Shown: positions 17,488 through 27,526 of the stretch, in pieces
How the letters are laid out: every line of letters starts with the position of its first letter
Numbering within the stretch: the stretch's first letter is position 1
Source: G963677325 sp963810555
GTDB lineage: Bacteria > Bacteroidota > Bacteroidia > Bacteroidales > Prolixibacteraceae
DNA length: 64,000 nucleotides
Reading direction: 5' to 3'
NCBI GenBank assembly: GCA_963810555.1
Contig: CAWENX010000009.1
Coordinates: forward strand, 248,001 to 312,000
Notes under the pieces: generated by a model
Seen by the model: only the letters and a program-made list of their open reading frames with translations
The model's database searches: none
Told to the model about the DNA's origin: nothing
Translations under genes and position numbers: made by a program

Positions 17488-18027
17488 TTGAACGACAAGG
17501 AGCTTATTGCCGATCTGAAAACCGAAGGTAAAAAGGAGATGGCCTTTCATATTCTGGTGAAAACTTACCAGGAAAGGTTGTACTGGCATATCCGAAGGAT
17601 TGTAATGAACCACGATGATGCTGATGATATTATGCAAAATGTATTCATCAAAGTGTGGAAAAATGTTGATGGATTCAGGGAAGATTCAACGTTGTATACA
17701 TGGCTTTTCAGAATCGCCACAAATGAATCACTGAGTTTTCTCCAGAAACAAAGAAAACGATCAGTTTTTTCAATGGATGAGATATCAGATCATCTTGCAG
17801 AATCATTAGAATCGGATAAATATTTTGATGGGGATGATTTACAGAAAAAATTGCAACATGCTGTTATCCAATTGCCTGAAAAACAAAGATTGGTTTTTAA
17901 TATGAAATATTTTGAAGAAATGAAGTATGAAGAAATGTCGGAGATATTGCAAACTTCAGTAGGGGCTTTGAAAGCATCCTATCATCATGCTGTTAAAAAA
18001 ATTGAAGAATATTTCGATAAAGACTGA
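17488..18027 (+). CDS. ECF RNA polymerase sigma factor
   Basis: 179 residues. Region 2 reads YQERLYWHIRRIVMNHDDADDIMQNVFIKVWKNVDGFREDSTLYTWLFRIATNESLSFL. Region 4 reads LPEKQRLVFNMKYFEEMKYEEMSEIL and ends in a recognition helix, VGALKASYHHAVKKIEEY. The start appears to be TTG at 17488, since no in-frame ATG precedes region 2. It heads a three-gene operon with an anti-sigma-like membrane protein and a Spy-like periplasmic protein, so envelope stress is the likely signal. Confidence 0.9.
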   Translation: MNDKELIADLKTEGKKEMAFHILVKTYQERLYWHIRRIVMNHDDADDIMQNVFIKVWKNVDGFREDSTLYTWLFRIATNESLSFLQKQRKRSVFSMDEISDHLAESLESDKYFDGDDLQKKLQHAVIQLPEKQRLVFNMKYFEEMKYEEMSEILQTSVGALKASYHHAVKKIEEYFDKD

Positions 18028-18082
18028 TAAAATAATTAAACCTTTTGAATTCCGCAAAGTCAAAGCAACAGTTTGAAGTAAA

Positions 18083-18578
18083 ATGAAAGAAGAAAACGAA
18101 AATATTGAACAACGTCTTGAAGCACTGAAGAAGGATAAAGAATTCAGGGTACCGGATAATTATTTTGACAATTTTGCCGAGCGTCTGAGATCACGTATAA
18201 AAGAGGAAAACAAGCCGGTTATTAAACTTTCCTGGTTTATGTATTTGAAACCTGCACTTGGAATTGCAGCGGTTTTGACTATTGCATTCCTGCTTGATCA
18301 AAGTTCCGGTAAAATTGTCAATTAGTGATCAGAATTTATTGGCCAACAAAGAGAATACACTTCTGAAAAGTAACCCTTCTGCCAACCAGGTCACATCCAG
18401 CTTAAGCGATGAGTTGACTGCTTCTTTTGAATCTTTGGTGCAATTGTCTCAAAGCCAATTCCTTTCAACACTTGAAGCAGATATTAATCAGGCTAAACAG
18501 CCCCAGATTGATCAAAAGGAACTTGAAGAGTATCTTGCAGACAATTCTACTGAATATGATTTAATCGCCGCTAACTAA
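18083..18578 (+). pseudogene. Putative anti-sigma/operon membrane protein, frame broken by one base
   Basis: Two overlapping frames together give one ~165-residue protein. The cytoplasmic N-terminus starts MKEENENIEQRLEALKKDKEF, a membrane helix lies near residue 55-72 (FMYLKPALGIAAVLTIAFLL), and the periplasmic tail ends STEYDLIAAN. Removing one A from the run at 18311-18314 restores a continuous frame (SSGKLSISDQ). The position after an ECF sigma gene suggests that it anchors the sigma factor, but no zinc-binding anti-sigma motif is visible. The break may be a sequence error. Confidence 0.7.
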
Positions 18579-18582
18579 AGAA

Positions 18583-19062
18583 ATGGACATGAAAAAGACA
18601 TTCACATTATTGCTCCTTCTGATCTTTACGATTAATGTATTTCCCCAGGATAAATCAAAATCTGATAAATACAATTCCGAGTTTTGGGAAATGATACGCA
18701 CAAAAAGAATTGCATTATTTACGGATATTATCGGTTTGACACCTTCGGAAGCCCAGAAATTTTGGCCCTTATATAACGCATTCGATAAGGAAAGAATGAA
18801 TTTAATGAGTGAGAGAAGGGCGCTGGAGAAAAAACTTGAAGGAAACAAAACAGGGTTGACGGATGCTGATTATCGTAAAATAGCAGATGATTTTGTTGCC
18901 ACCCATGTAAAAGAAGCCCGATTATTGGAAATTTATAATGCAAAATACCTGGAAATCCTGCCGGCAGAGAAAGTATGCAAGTTATACCATGCAGAAAGAA
19001 AATTCAGGGAAATGCTGATGCATGAATTAAGAGGAGACCAAGGAGTAAAAAGAGATAGGTGA
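18583..19062 (+). CDS. Spy/CpxP-like periplasmic protein
   Basis: 159 residues with a signal peptide (MKKTFTLLLLLIFTINVFPQ; the ATG at 18589 may be the true start). The mature part is highly charged and helical, with the LTPSEAQKFWPLYNAFDKERMNLMSERR and LEIYNAKYLEILPAEKVCKLYHAERKFREML segments typical of LTxxQ-type Spy-like proteins in Bacteroidota. Family members act as periplasmic chaperones or sensors. It is the last gene of the ECF sigma operon, starting 4 bp after the preceding stop. Confidence 0.75.
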   Translation: MDMKKTFTLLLLLIFTINVFPQDKSKSDKYNSEFWEMIRTKRIALFTDIIGLTPSEAQKFWPLYNAFDKERMNLMSERRALEKKLEGNKTGLTDADYRKIADDFVATHVKEARLLEIYNAKYLEILPAEKVCKLYHAERKFREMLMHELRGDQGVKRDR

Positions 19063-19101
19063 TTGATTAAGTTTTGTTAGTTTAGTGCAATTGGTTCGAT
19101 G

Positions 19102-19154
19102 AAGAGGTTGTCTTAAAATGTGTTCAAAACACAGATTTAATGACAGCCTCTTTT
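19102..19154. terminator. Bidirectional stem-loop between convergent genes
   Basis: The left arm (AAGAGGTTGTCTTAAA) pairs with the right arm (TTTAATGACAGCCTCTT) with one mismatch and one bulge, and an inner TGTGTT/AACACA stem lies in the loop. T residues follow on the plus strand. It lies between the Spy-like gene and the oppositely oriented hisS, as expected for a shared terminator. Confidence 0.65.
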
Positions 19155-19157
19155 GAT

Positions 19158-20529
19158 TTATAAATGTTGGATAAGATAATCGAGTAAACTGTTTGATTTA
19201 ATTCTTTCCTGCTGACCGGATTCCATATTTTTCAAGGTAACCATCCCTTCAGCAATTTCGGATTCTCCAGCCAAAGCAACATACTTTATATTTTTTCGAT
19301 TGGCATAATTCATCTGTTTTTTCATTTTATCGCAGTCAGGATAAATTTCAGTACGAATCCCTGCTCCCCGCAATCCGTCCAATAACGGAAGACAATACTT
19401 TTCTTCGGATTCACCGAAATTGGCAAACATCACCTGGGTTGTGAAAGTCGCCTTGTTTGGAAACAAATTGAGCTGCTCCATTACATCGTAAATCCTGTCG
19501 GCCCCAAATGATATACCTACACCCGATATACCGGGAAGCCCGAATATGCCTGTCAGGTTATCGTAACGGCCGCCGCCTGTCAATGAACCGATTTGAACAT
19601 CTTTTGCATTGACTTCAATAATAGATCCGGTATAATAGTTCAATCCTCTTGCAAGTGTAAGATCGAATTTTACCTCCGCATTAATATTAAGTGAAGATAA
19701 ATAACCAAATATTATCCTGGTTTCAGAAATCCCTTTTAATCCTGTTTCAGAATCAGATATAATACGCTCAATTTGAAATAATTTTTTCCTCATTTGTTCC
19801 TGATAGAGTTAAAATTGGCTTCAATTTAGTAATTCCCTCTTTTGAAATCCCTTTAAGGTTAAGTTCTTCGAGCACTTTATCCAATCCGATCTTTTCCAGT
19901 TTGTCGATTGCTCCGATTATATCTGTAAACTTTTCTGATTCACCCACTACATTGGCAATGCCATTCAATATTTTCCTGTTGTTAATTTTGATAGTTATCC
20001 GTATCCCAAGTTTCCCAAAAATATCATCGATAATCTTGATCAATTCAACTTCATTAAGCAGGGAATCCGATCCGATTACATCCACATCACATTGATAAAA
20101 TTCACGATAACGCCCCTTCTGGGGCCGATCAGCTCTCCAGACAGGTTGTATCTGATAACGCCTGAAGGGAAAGATTAATTCATTCCTGTTTTGAACTACG
20201 TAACGGGCAAAAGGAACAGTCAGATCGTAACGTAAACCTTTTTCAGAAATTTTACCGGCAAGTTTTATATTGTCCCTTTCATTTAATTCATTATCAGAAA
20301 CCTCTGATAAAAAATCACCGGAATTTAAAACTTTGAATAACAATTTATCACCCTCCTCACCATATTTACCCAAAAGGGTGGAAAGATTCTCCATCGCAGG
20401 GGTTTCGACAGGCTGAAAACCATATAATTCAAATACATTTTTCAGCGAATCGAAAATAAAACTGCGATTGGCCATCTGTTGAGGAGAAAAGTCACGTGTT
20501 CCCTTTGGAATGGAAGGTTTGATCATCAT
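19158..20529 (-). pseudogene. hisS: Histidine--tRNA ligase, frame broken by one base
   Basis: Two overlapping frames make a normal ~455-residue class II HisRS. The N-terminal part has PKGTRDFSP, RYDLTVPFARYV and the RPQKGRYREFYQCDVDVIG motif 2. The C-terminal part has LARGLNYYTGSIIEV, GGGRYDNLTGIFG and the anticodon-binding domain. The frames meet at a six-T run (plus strand 19782-19787). Removing one base gives NEEKLFQIERII, the expected sequence. HisRS is essential and no second copy is visible, so a base-calling error is more likely than a real lesion. A possible -7 box lies at 20551-20558 (minus strand). Confidence 0.9.
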
Positions 20530-20662
20530 AGTTATTTATTTATACAAACGCAAAATTAAGTATTTTCTCCTATTTTTATTTTATTATACTTCTTTACGAT
20601 TATTCTGAACGCTGTTATATAGGGCTTAATTAAAAAAATAACTCGTGAATGATTTGAATTTA

Positions 20663-20670
20663 TAAATTTG
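20663..20670 (+). promoter_or_regulatory. -7 promoter box upstream of nadA
   Basis: TAAATTTG matches TAnnTTTG, 24 bp before the nadA ATG. No good -33 TTTG at the expected spacing was found. A purine-rich AGAGGA precedes the start codon. Confidence 0.4.
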
Positions 20671-20694
20671 CAGTCTTAGTTATAGAGGAAAACA

Positions 20695-21688
20695 ATGTTA
20701 TCGAATAAATACAGTGAACTGATTAAGGAGTGGGGCTTTATCAATCAGCCGGTTTCAGGCAGTCTGGATTTGAAGAGGGAAATATCAGTTTTAAAGAAAG
20801 AGAAAAATGCTGTGATTCTGGGCCATTATTATCTGCCGCCTGAATTACAGGACATTTCTGATTTTATCGGCGACTCTCTGGCTCTTTCCCAGGAGGCCCG
20901 GAAGACAAATGCTCGGATGATTTTGTTTGCAGGGGTTCACTTTATGGCTGAAACAGCCAAGATATTAAATCCTGATCGTAAAGTTGTGGTACCGGATTTA
21001 AAGGCCGGCTGTTCACTTGCTGAATCGGCTCCGGTTGAAGCTTTTGAGTCATTTATAAGAACTTACCCGGAACATAAAGTCATCTCTTATATTAATTGTT
21101 CAGCAGAGATAAAGGCTTTATCCGATGTAATTGTCACTTCATCCAATGCTGTCAGAATTGTGGAATCTTTCCCAAAGGATCAGAAATTAATATTTGCTCC
21201 TGACAAGAATCTTGGAAATTACATTAATTCTTTGACCGGAAGAGATATGCTGCTCTGGGACGGCGCCTGCATGGTACATGAAAAATATTCTCTTGAAAAG
21301 ATTATCAACCTCATGGAAGCAGCATCCCGATGCTGAATTTATTGCACATCCGGAATGTGAAAAGCCTGTATTGATGGTTGCAAATTATGTGGGATCGACC
21401 ACTGCCCTGTTGAAGTATGCAGAAAAAAGCCGGCAGAATAAATTTATTGTTGCTACTGAAAGCGGCATTCTTCATCAAATGAAGAAAAGCTGTCCCGGTA
21501 AAATATTTATTCCTGCACCTTCCCTGGATTCTACCTGCGGATGCAACGATTGCAGTTATATGAAAATGAATACTCTGGAGAAGATGTATTTGGCCCTGAA
21601 ATTTGAACAGCCTGAAATTGTGATGGATACTCTTCTTTTAGAGAAGGCAAAAAAACCCATTTTAAGGATGCTGGAACTCTCAAAATAA
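20695..21688 (+). pseudogene. nadA: Quinolinate synthase, frame broken by one base
   Basis: Two overlapping frames make a full-length NadA, the [4Fe-4S] enzyme that condenses iminoaspartate with dihydroxyacetone phosphate in NAD synthesis. HYYLPPELQDISDFIGDS and DLKAGCSLAES lie in the first frame; HPECEKPV and the STCGCNDCSYM cysteine block lie in the second. Dropping one G of the pair at 21315-21316 joins them as NLMKQHPDAEF. nadB and nadC are not adjacent. The conserved residues are otherwise intact, so the break may be a sequence error. Confidence 0.9.
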
Positions 21689-21689
21689 C

Positions 21690-21708
21690 AATGATCCCGA
21701 AGTTTCGG
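21690..21708. repeat. REP-like GATCCCGA palindrome
   Basis: TGATCCCGAAGTTTCGG directly after the nadA stop, a member of the short palindrome family also seen at 5649, 6581, 41078 and 41149. Confidence 0.5.
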
Positions 21709-21859
21709 TATTTGAAGACAACTGTTAGCTTAAAGTTAACATCTATATGATATAAATTCATTTTCTTTGCACAATTCAAAATAAGCTAATGTAACAAGAA
21801 TCAGAAATAATTTCTTTTCACGACCGACAGATTTCTGAATCCTGAAATTAAAAGTATAA

Positions 21860-23200
21860 ATGAAGAAAATAAATCAGTTTATTATATTGATGCTCCTTTT
21901 TACGGGATTTTTGTACACATCCTGTAGAAAATCAAAAGAATCTTCAGTTTATGTTCCGGCCGAAGGTGAATGGGTTGGGTCAATTTCCATTTATTCAAGC
22001 GGCAATGACACTACTCTTCAACGATTCCTGGACGGCAATTACAATACAATAACAGGTTCCCTTGAACTTTACACTTCTGATCCGATTGATTACCACAAAT
22101 ACCTTGGTAATTTAAAAGCAATAAACGGTTCATTGAAATTGTACAAAATTCCGTTTCCTGATTTTTCCTTTCTTCCTGCGATTGAAAAAATTACAGGTGA
22201 TTTCAGAATTTCCAATTGTCCCAATCTTACTTCACTTACCGGTTTTTTTGCATTGGACACAATTCAGGGTAACCTGATTATTGAAAATAATCCCAAAATC
22301 CGAAATTGTGAAGGAATAGAGCAAATAACAAATCTGGCAGGTATTACAGTGACGGGAAACCCGCTTTTCGAATCATTTTCAGGACTGCAGAATGTAGATT
22401 CATTGAGCAGTTCACTGATTGTAAATGATAACCCAATATTGACTTCACTTGAAGGACTGGGCGGGATAAAATCCATTTACGGGGGTATTTATCTCTCAAA
22501 CAATCCTTCACTGACAAGTCTTAACGGATTAACCTCCCTGGTTAAAATGCAGAGCACATTATCCTTGAACTCGCTTCCTCAGCTTACCGATCTTACTGCT
22601 TTAAATACCATTCAGGATACAATCGGCTCAGTACTCATATCCGACTGCAACAAACTGACCAATCTGTCCGGTTTGGATAATCTCGATGTCATCAACAAAG
22701 ATTTAAGCCTTATTAACTGCTCTAATTTGGTAAACGTGGAGGGTCTGGCAAAAATTGATACTATCGGTGGAAAGGCTGAATTTACCAATCTTTCTGCATT
22801 TACTTCCTTTACCGGGTTCGACTCATTAAAATGTATTAAGAAAGATCTACGTATTGTTCAGTGTAATTCCTTAACATCTCTTGCCGGGCTTAAAGAACTT
22901 ATAAGAATAAACGGAAGCATGATCTTTGACGATAACGCTAATCTTGTGAATCTTTCAGGTTTAGACAATCTGAAATTTCTTACCGGCGATTTACAGATAC
23001 TCGAATGCAACAATCTTACCTCGCTTGAAGGACTGGAAAAACTGATTGCTGTTTACGGTAATATTGAAATATATTATAATCCCCTTCTGGCAAGCTACTG
23101 TGCCCTGAACCTGACATCTTTTAACGGAACGGCTTATATCAGCCTTAATGCCTATAATCCGACCTATGCGGAAATCAAGGCCGGTAATTGTAAACAATGA
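21860..23200 (+). CDS. Lipoprotein with receptor-L-domain-type leucine-rich repeats
   Basis: 446 residues. The signal peptide ends in the lipobox LYTSC, so the mature protein is lipid-anchored. From about residue 60 onward it consists of ~24-residue repeats of the form L-x-x-I-x-G-x-L-x-I-x-x-N-x-x-L-T-S-L-x-G-L, as in receptor L-domain proteins. It probably forms a beta-solenoid surface for binding protein or glycan ligands. No catalytic domain is seen. It is convergent with ilvE. Confidence 0.82.
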   Translation: MKKINQFIILMLLFTGFLYTSCRKSKESSVYVPAEGEWVGSISIYSSGNDTTLQRFLDGNYNTITGSLELYTSDPIDYHKYLGNLKAINGSLKLYKIPFPDFSFLPAIEKITGDFRISNCPNLTSLTGFFALDTIQGNLIIENNPKIRNCEGIEQITNLAGITVTGNPLFESFSGLQNVDSLSSSLIVNDNPILTSLEGLGGIKSIYGGIYLSNNPSLTSLNGLTSLVKMQSTLSLNSLPQLTDLTALNTIQDTIGSVLISDCNKLTNLSGLDNLDVINKDLSLINCSNLVNVEGLAKIDTIGGKAEFTNLSAFTSFTGFDSLKCIKKDLRIVQCNSLTSLAGLKELIRINGSMIFDDNANLVNLSGLDNLKFLTGDLQILECNNLTSLEGLEKLIAVYGNIEIYYNPLLASYCALNLTSFNGTAYISLNAYNPTYAEIKAGNCKQ

Positions 23201-23209
23201 TTTAAAAGG

Positions 23210-24223
23210 CTAATCAATAATTTCAGTCCATCCGTATGGATCAGGCTCTGTACCATACTGAATAGCTCTTAACTTTTCATAAAGCCTGACGCTGATCTTT
23301 CCGGGCTCGCTGTCATAGAGATATTCCTTATGATTGTCCACATCATATATCCTCTTTACAGGAGAAATGACCGCAGCAGTTCCGCAGGCACCCACTTCAT
23401 CCATTTCGGCAAGCTCTTCCACCGGTATCTGTCGTTCTTCTATTTTCATTCCCATATCTTGAGCCAACTGGCGTAAACTCATGTTGGTGATGGAAGGCAG
23501 GATGGATTCCGACTTTGGAGTTATATAAGTGTTCTCTTTTATCCCGAAAAAATTGGCAGGACCGCATTCATCAATATATTTCTTCTCCCTGGCATCAAGG
23601 TACAATACCGATGAATAGCCATTTTTATGTGCGCGCTCTCCGGCGACAAGGCTGGCGGCATAATTCCCGCCGACTTTGATTTTTCCCGTTCCAAGGGGAG
23701 CTGCACGGTCATATTCCCTGTAAATTACAAGGTCAGTCGGTTTGAATCCTTCCTTGAAATAAGGACCGACCGGCATCACCATAACCATGAAGAGGTATTC
23801 ATCGGCAGGCTTTACTCCGATCTGGGGGCCTGTGCCGAAAAGCACGGGACGGATATACAGTGAGGCTCCTGATTCGAAAGGAGGCACATAATCCATGTTC
23901 AGCCTGACCACTTTTCTAACGGACTCGCAGAATAATTCAACTGGAACTTCAGCCATCAGGATTCCCCTTGCCGAACGGATCATCCTTTTGGCGTTTTCAT
24001 CCATCCTGAACACACGAATCTTTCCATCCTTACCCCTGAAAGCTTTCAATCCCTCAAAGGCCTCCTGTCCGTAATGAAATGCAGTGGCGGCAATGTGGAG
24101 GGTAACGGTTTCCGAATCCGACACTTCCAGTTCGCCCCATTTGCCGTTACTGTACCAGCATCTGACATTATAGTCTGCTTTACTGTAACCGAATCCCAGA
24201 TTTTTCCAGTCGATTGTCTTCAT
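23210..24223 (-). CDS. ilvE: Branched-chain amino acid aminotransferase
   Basis: About 337 residues from the ATG at 24223. An 11-residue longer frame begins at 24256 but MKTIDWKNLGFGYSKADYNV is the usual family start. This is fold type IV PLP and transaminates Leu, Ile and Val. ALHxG-type substrate residues lie in FHYGQEAFEGLKAFRG. The PLP Lys is in GTGKIKVGGNYAASL. The cofactor-side block is YIDECGPANFFGI, and ACGTAAVISPVKRI closes the domain. Unlike the degenerate homologue at 8370-9209, all catalytic residues are present. Confidence 0.94.
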   Translation of the reverse strand: MKTIDWKNLGFGYSKADYNVRCWYSNGKWGELEVSDSETVTLHIAATAFHYGQEAFEGLKAFRGKDGKIRVFRMDENAKRMIRSARGILMAEVPVELFCESVRKVVRLNMDYVPPFESGASLYIRPVLFGTGPQIGVKPADEYLFMVMVMPVGPYFKEGFKPTDLVIYREYDRAAPLGTGKIKVGGNYAASLVAGERAHKNGYSSVLYLDAREKKYIDECGPANFFGIKENTYITPKSESILPSITNMSLRQLAQDMGMKIEERQIPVEELAEMDEVGACGTAAVISPVKRIYDVDNHKEYLYDSEPGKISVRLYEKLRAIQYGTEPDPYGWTEIID

Positions 24224-24256
24224 ATAATTATTCAATTTCACTTCGCTAAAATACAT

Positions 24257-25149
24257 TAAATCCGTTAAATAAAGTCAATTTCAATTGTTCAGGCCGGTTT
24301 ATTAATAAAATTTTAATAATGTGACAATTGCACCAGGGATGATGCATTTGAAGAGGATCCCTTTCACTGACATAAAGCAGCATAATATGTGAACAGTTAA
24401 TAATGCCCCTGCTTACTGCTGCTTTTGCTTATTTTCCATAAGCTTTTGGTCACAATCAGCATATCCGAAACCTTTTTGAGGAATTTGATCACCTATGAGA
24501 CGAGTGAGTAATCTCCCAGGGAAGGGACAACTCTTACCCCGGTTTCATGACCGCCAAAAGAGCAAGAACCACGAAGTTTCAGTATAGACGGTTCAGAAAC
24601 ACAAACTTCCGGAGATGCCCAGATAATATTGACAATACAAGCTGAAAAGAAAATCAGGAAGCATAGAATACAGGTAAGAATGATGCAGAATGTTTTCATA
24701 TCTTTAAATATTTTACGAATTAATCCGAATGAAACGAAGAGAAATGTGATGATTTGAAGATTTTAAATTGTATTGAAGGGTTCGTCTTGAAAACAAATCA
24801 AAATATTGTTCCAGACAGAATCATTTATCGAAATAAATAAAAAAATTTATTAACCGAAATATCAACAATTCCGGCAGTGACGCGTTTCATAATATCAAAT
24901 ATATATCATTGAATATTTGGATGTTGTATTGTTAAGGTCCGGAATATTTGTGCAATCGGAATCCCGGTTTTTTTGCCAAAAAATAAAAAAAAGCGTGAAC
25001 ATTTTTTTTACTTAAAAAATTAATTAATAATCTGCTTAATTTTGATATACTTTTGCAGTTGATTTTGACGGAAGATTTAAATGTAATCGTCTGAATTATT
25101 GTGTTATACATCTGATTATTCAACAGTTAAAAAAGAGAAACAACAGTCT
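24257..25149. other. Long intergenic region upstream of the kamA-like operon
   Basis: About 890 bp without a confident gene. A 68-codon minus-strand frame at 24493-24699 begins with a hydrophobic, signal-like stretch (MKTFCIILTCILCFLIFFSA) but its remainder has no recognisable pattern. A TACTTTTG box at 25048-25055 could be the -7 element of the downstream operon, leaving an ~88-nt leader. I recognised no riboswitch fold. Confidence 0.45.
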
Positions 25150-26403
25150 ATGAAAACGGAAATGACTTTTGTAAATACCACAACGGGTGAATCATCATCC
25201 TCCGATCCCTCCGTCCCTCCGGAACCTGGCGGGCGGCCCGACCTCACGAATCTGAAACTTCATTCCAACCTGAAATTTCCATACGATAAATCTGTTATCC
25301 CTTTCATTAAGAAATACTTCCCTGGAACGACCATACATAACTGGAACAACTGGAACTGGCAAATCAGGAGCAGCATCCATACTGCCGAACGGCTCAGGGA
25401 GATTTTCGGCGAGGCGCATGAGAATGTGATCAACGCCCTGCCCTCCAATCATTTGCCGTTTCGTATCACTCCTTATTTTGCCAGTTTGTTAAGCCGCCTG
25501 CCCGCGGGACACCCTCTTTTCCGGACAATGATCCCTTCGAGGGAAGAACTTATCACTGGACAGGGAGAAAAGAGTGACCCTCTCGATGAGCAAAACTATT
25601 CCCCGGCACCTCATATCGTTCACCGCTATCCGGACAGGGTGCTTTTCACGGTGACTGGATTCTGCGCATCTTACTGCCGCTACTGTACCCGCAGCCATAT
25701 GGTGGTTAAAAAGAACAAATGCCATGTTTCGAATGAAAGTTGGGAATCAGGCATCCGTTACATCGCGGAAAATCACCAGATACGCGATGTGATCATTTCG
25801 GGCGGCGATCCGCTGACCCTGCCGGGCTTCAGGCTTGAGTACCTTTTGTACAGGCTGAGATCCATCCCTCATGTGGAGATTATAAGGATAGGCACCAAAA
25901 CCCCGGTAGTGCTTCCCATGCGTATCACCAGGAATCTTGTCGGGATGATCAAAAAATACCATCCAGTCATGATAAGCCTTCATTTTTCGCATCCCGATGA
26001 GTTGAGCGTAGAAACGAGGGAGGCATGCAACCTGCTTGCCAATGCGGGGATACCCTTGGGGAGCCAGTCTGTGCTGTTAAAAGGCATCAATGATGATCCT
26101 GAAATATTTAAAAGACTCAATCGCGAATTGCTTAAAGTGCGCGTACGTCCTTATTATATTTATCAGTGCGATCCCATTCCGGGTTCGGGGCATTTCCGGA
26201 CTCCTGTGAAAAAGGGATTAGAAATCATCAAAGGGCTGCGGGGTTATACATCCGGATATGCTGTACCTCATTTTGTGATTGATGCACCCGGCGGAGGAGG
26301 GAAAATCCCTCTCTTACCCGATTACATTAAAAGCATTGATAAGGATGGAATCACTTTGTATAATTACGAAGGAAAGGAGTTTTTCTATCCTGATGAGACC
26401 TGA
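25150..26403 (+). CDS. Lysine 2,3-aminomutase-like radical SAM enzyme
   Basis: 417 residues from the ATG at 25150; an earlier in-frame TTG at 25099 gives a poorly conserved extension. The [4Fe-4S]/SAM motif CASYCRYC is at about 172-179. PLP is held by Lys in DAPGGGGKIP, and the C-terminal GITLYNYEGKEFFYP is a family feature. The Asp residues in YQCD and VIDAPGGGGK sit where lysine aminomutases bind the substrate amino group, which favours L-lysine to beta-lysine conversion. It heads a tight operon with two ATP-grasp ligases and a GNAT. No EF-P or lysine-fermentation gene is near. Confidence 0.85.
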   Translation: MKTEMTFVNTTTGESSSSDPSVPPEPGGRPDLTNLKLHSNLKFPYDKSVIPFIKKYFPGTTIHNWNNWNWQIRSSIHTAERLREIFGEAHENVINALPSNHLPFRITPYFASLLSRLPAGHPLFRTMIPSREELITGQGEKSDPLDEQNYSPAPHIVHRYPDRVLFTVTGFCASYCRYCTRSHMVVKKNKCHVSNESWESGIRYIAENHQIRDVIISGGDPLTLPGFRLEYLLYRLRSIPHVEIIRIGTKTPVVLPMRITRNLVGMIKKYHPVMISLHFSHPDELSVETREACNLLANAGIPLGSQSVLLKGINDDPEIFKRLNRELLKVRVRPYYIYQCDPIPGSGHFRTPVKKGLEIIKGLRGYTSGYAVPHFVIDAPGGGGKIPLLPDYIKSIDKDGITLYNYEGKEFFYPDET

Positions 26404-26422
26404 TCTGATCTGAACACTGAAA

Positions 26423-27409
26423 ATGATTACTATAGGATTGACCTTCGACCTGAAGGATGATTACCTTCACATTGGCTATTCCCATGAGGAAGTTGCTGAA
26501 TTTGATTCACTTGAAACCATTGACGCCTTAGATGATACATTATCATCCATCGGATTCCGTGTGATCAGAATAGGAAATCTTTTCGGCCTTGTTAAATTTC
26601 TGGCTTCAGGCAACAGATGTGATATCGTTTTCAATATCTGTGAAGGAATGCATGGGACAGCGCGCGAGGCCCAGGTTCCCTGCTTGCTGGATGCTTACGG
26701 TATTCCTTACGTTTTCAGCGGTCCTGATATTCTGAGTCTCACACTTGACAAGGCACTGACAAAACTTGTTTTGAAAGAAGCAGGAATACGGACGGCTCCA
26801 TTCAGGGTGATTCATCAGGCTGATGATGTTGAAAATATCGATCTTGATTACCCTTTATTTGTCAAGCCCGTTGCAGAGGGCACAAGCAAAGGCATAGACG
26901 GATATTCTATTGTTAAGAACAAGGCTGAACTTTATAATTCATCGGCTTTTCTGATCAATACATTTAAACAGCCTGTTCTTGCGGAGAGATTTCTTCCCGG
27001 GCGTGAGTTTACTGTGGGTATACTTGGAAGCGGAACGGAATCCCGAGCTGTTGGGGTTATGGAGATCATCCTGAACAAAAAAGCTCCCCACTCTATTTAC
27101 TCATACACCGTAAAAAAGGATTGGGAAAAATATGTAACCTACAAATTGGCGGATGACAGGGAAGCTGAGGAATGTATTGAATCAGCGATCAAAGCCTGGA
27201 GAATCATTAAAGGCAAAGATGTGGGACGTATCGATTTCAGGCTTGATTCTGAAGGAAAATCAAATCTGATTGAGATCAATCCGCTGGCAGGATTAAATCC
27301 GACCAATTCGGATCTGCCCATACTGGCAAGATTAAAAGGGCTCGATTATAACGATATGATTGCCGGTATAATGGAATCAGCCTTAAAAAGGGCAGGACTT
27401 CGAAATTAA
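26423..27409 (+). CDS. ATP-grasp ligase, D-Ala--D-Ala ligase-like (first copy)
   Basis: 328 residues. It follows the Ddl layout: an N-terminal domain with IVFNICEGMHGTAREAQVPCLLDAYGIPYVFSGP, DKALTKLVLKEAGI, PLFVKPVAEGTSKGI (ATP clamp), and RIDFRLDSEGKSNLIEINPLAGLNP (metal-binding Glu/Asn). This superfamily joins a carboxylate to an amine through an acyl phosphate. It starts 19 bp after the aminomutase stop. The lack of murein genes around it and its partner genes argue against peptidoglycan synthesis and for ligation of an amino acid such as beta-lysine. The substrate is unproven. Confidence 0.85.
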   Translation: MITIGLTFDLKDDYLHIGYSHEEVAEFDSLETIDALDDTLSSIGFRVIRIGNLFGLVKFLASGNRCDIVFNICEGMHGTAREAQVPCLLDAYGIPYVFSGPDILSLTLDKALTKLVLKEAGIRTAPFRVIHQADDVENIDLDYPLFVKPVAEGTSKGIDGYSIVKNKAELYNSSAFLINTFKQPVLAERFLPGREFTVGILGSGTESRAVGVMEIILNKKAPHSIYSYTVKKDWEKYVTYKLADDREAEECIESAIKAWRIIKGKDVGRIDFRLDSEGKSNLIEINPLAGLNPTNSDLPILARLKGLDYNDMIAGIMESALKRAGLRN

Positions 27410-27445
27410 GACTGTAGACTGTAGGCTTTAGGCTAAAGGGAATTA
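27408..27445. repeat. 7-bp-pitch repeat (ACTGTAG/GCTTTAG words)
   Basis: ACTGTAG, ACTGTAG, GCTTTAG and GCTAAAG follow the first ligase stop directly, in the 117-bp gap before the second ligase. Confidence 0.6.
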
Positions 27446-27526
27446 AAAATTAAGAGTTCTAAAAGGCTGCTGGGCTTATAAAGTACAGGCTATCAACGAT
27501 TAGAAAAAAGATGAAAGAATCAGATA

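Noticed and set aside
19102..19154. Inverted repeat as a MITE or IS end
   Set aside because: The arms faintly resemble IS termini, but the position between convergent stops and the T-run fit a bidirectional terminator better.
24493..24699. 68-codon minus-strand frame as a small membrane peptide gene
   Set aside because: Only the N-terminal hydrophobic stretch looks protein-like; no ribosome-binding site, promoter or partner supports it. Mentioned only in the region entry.
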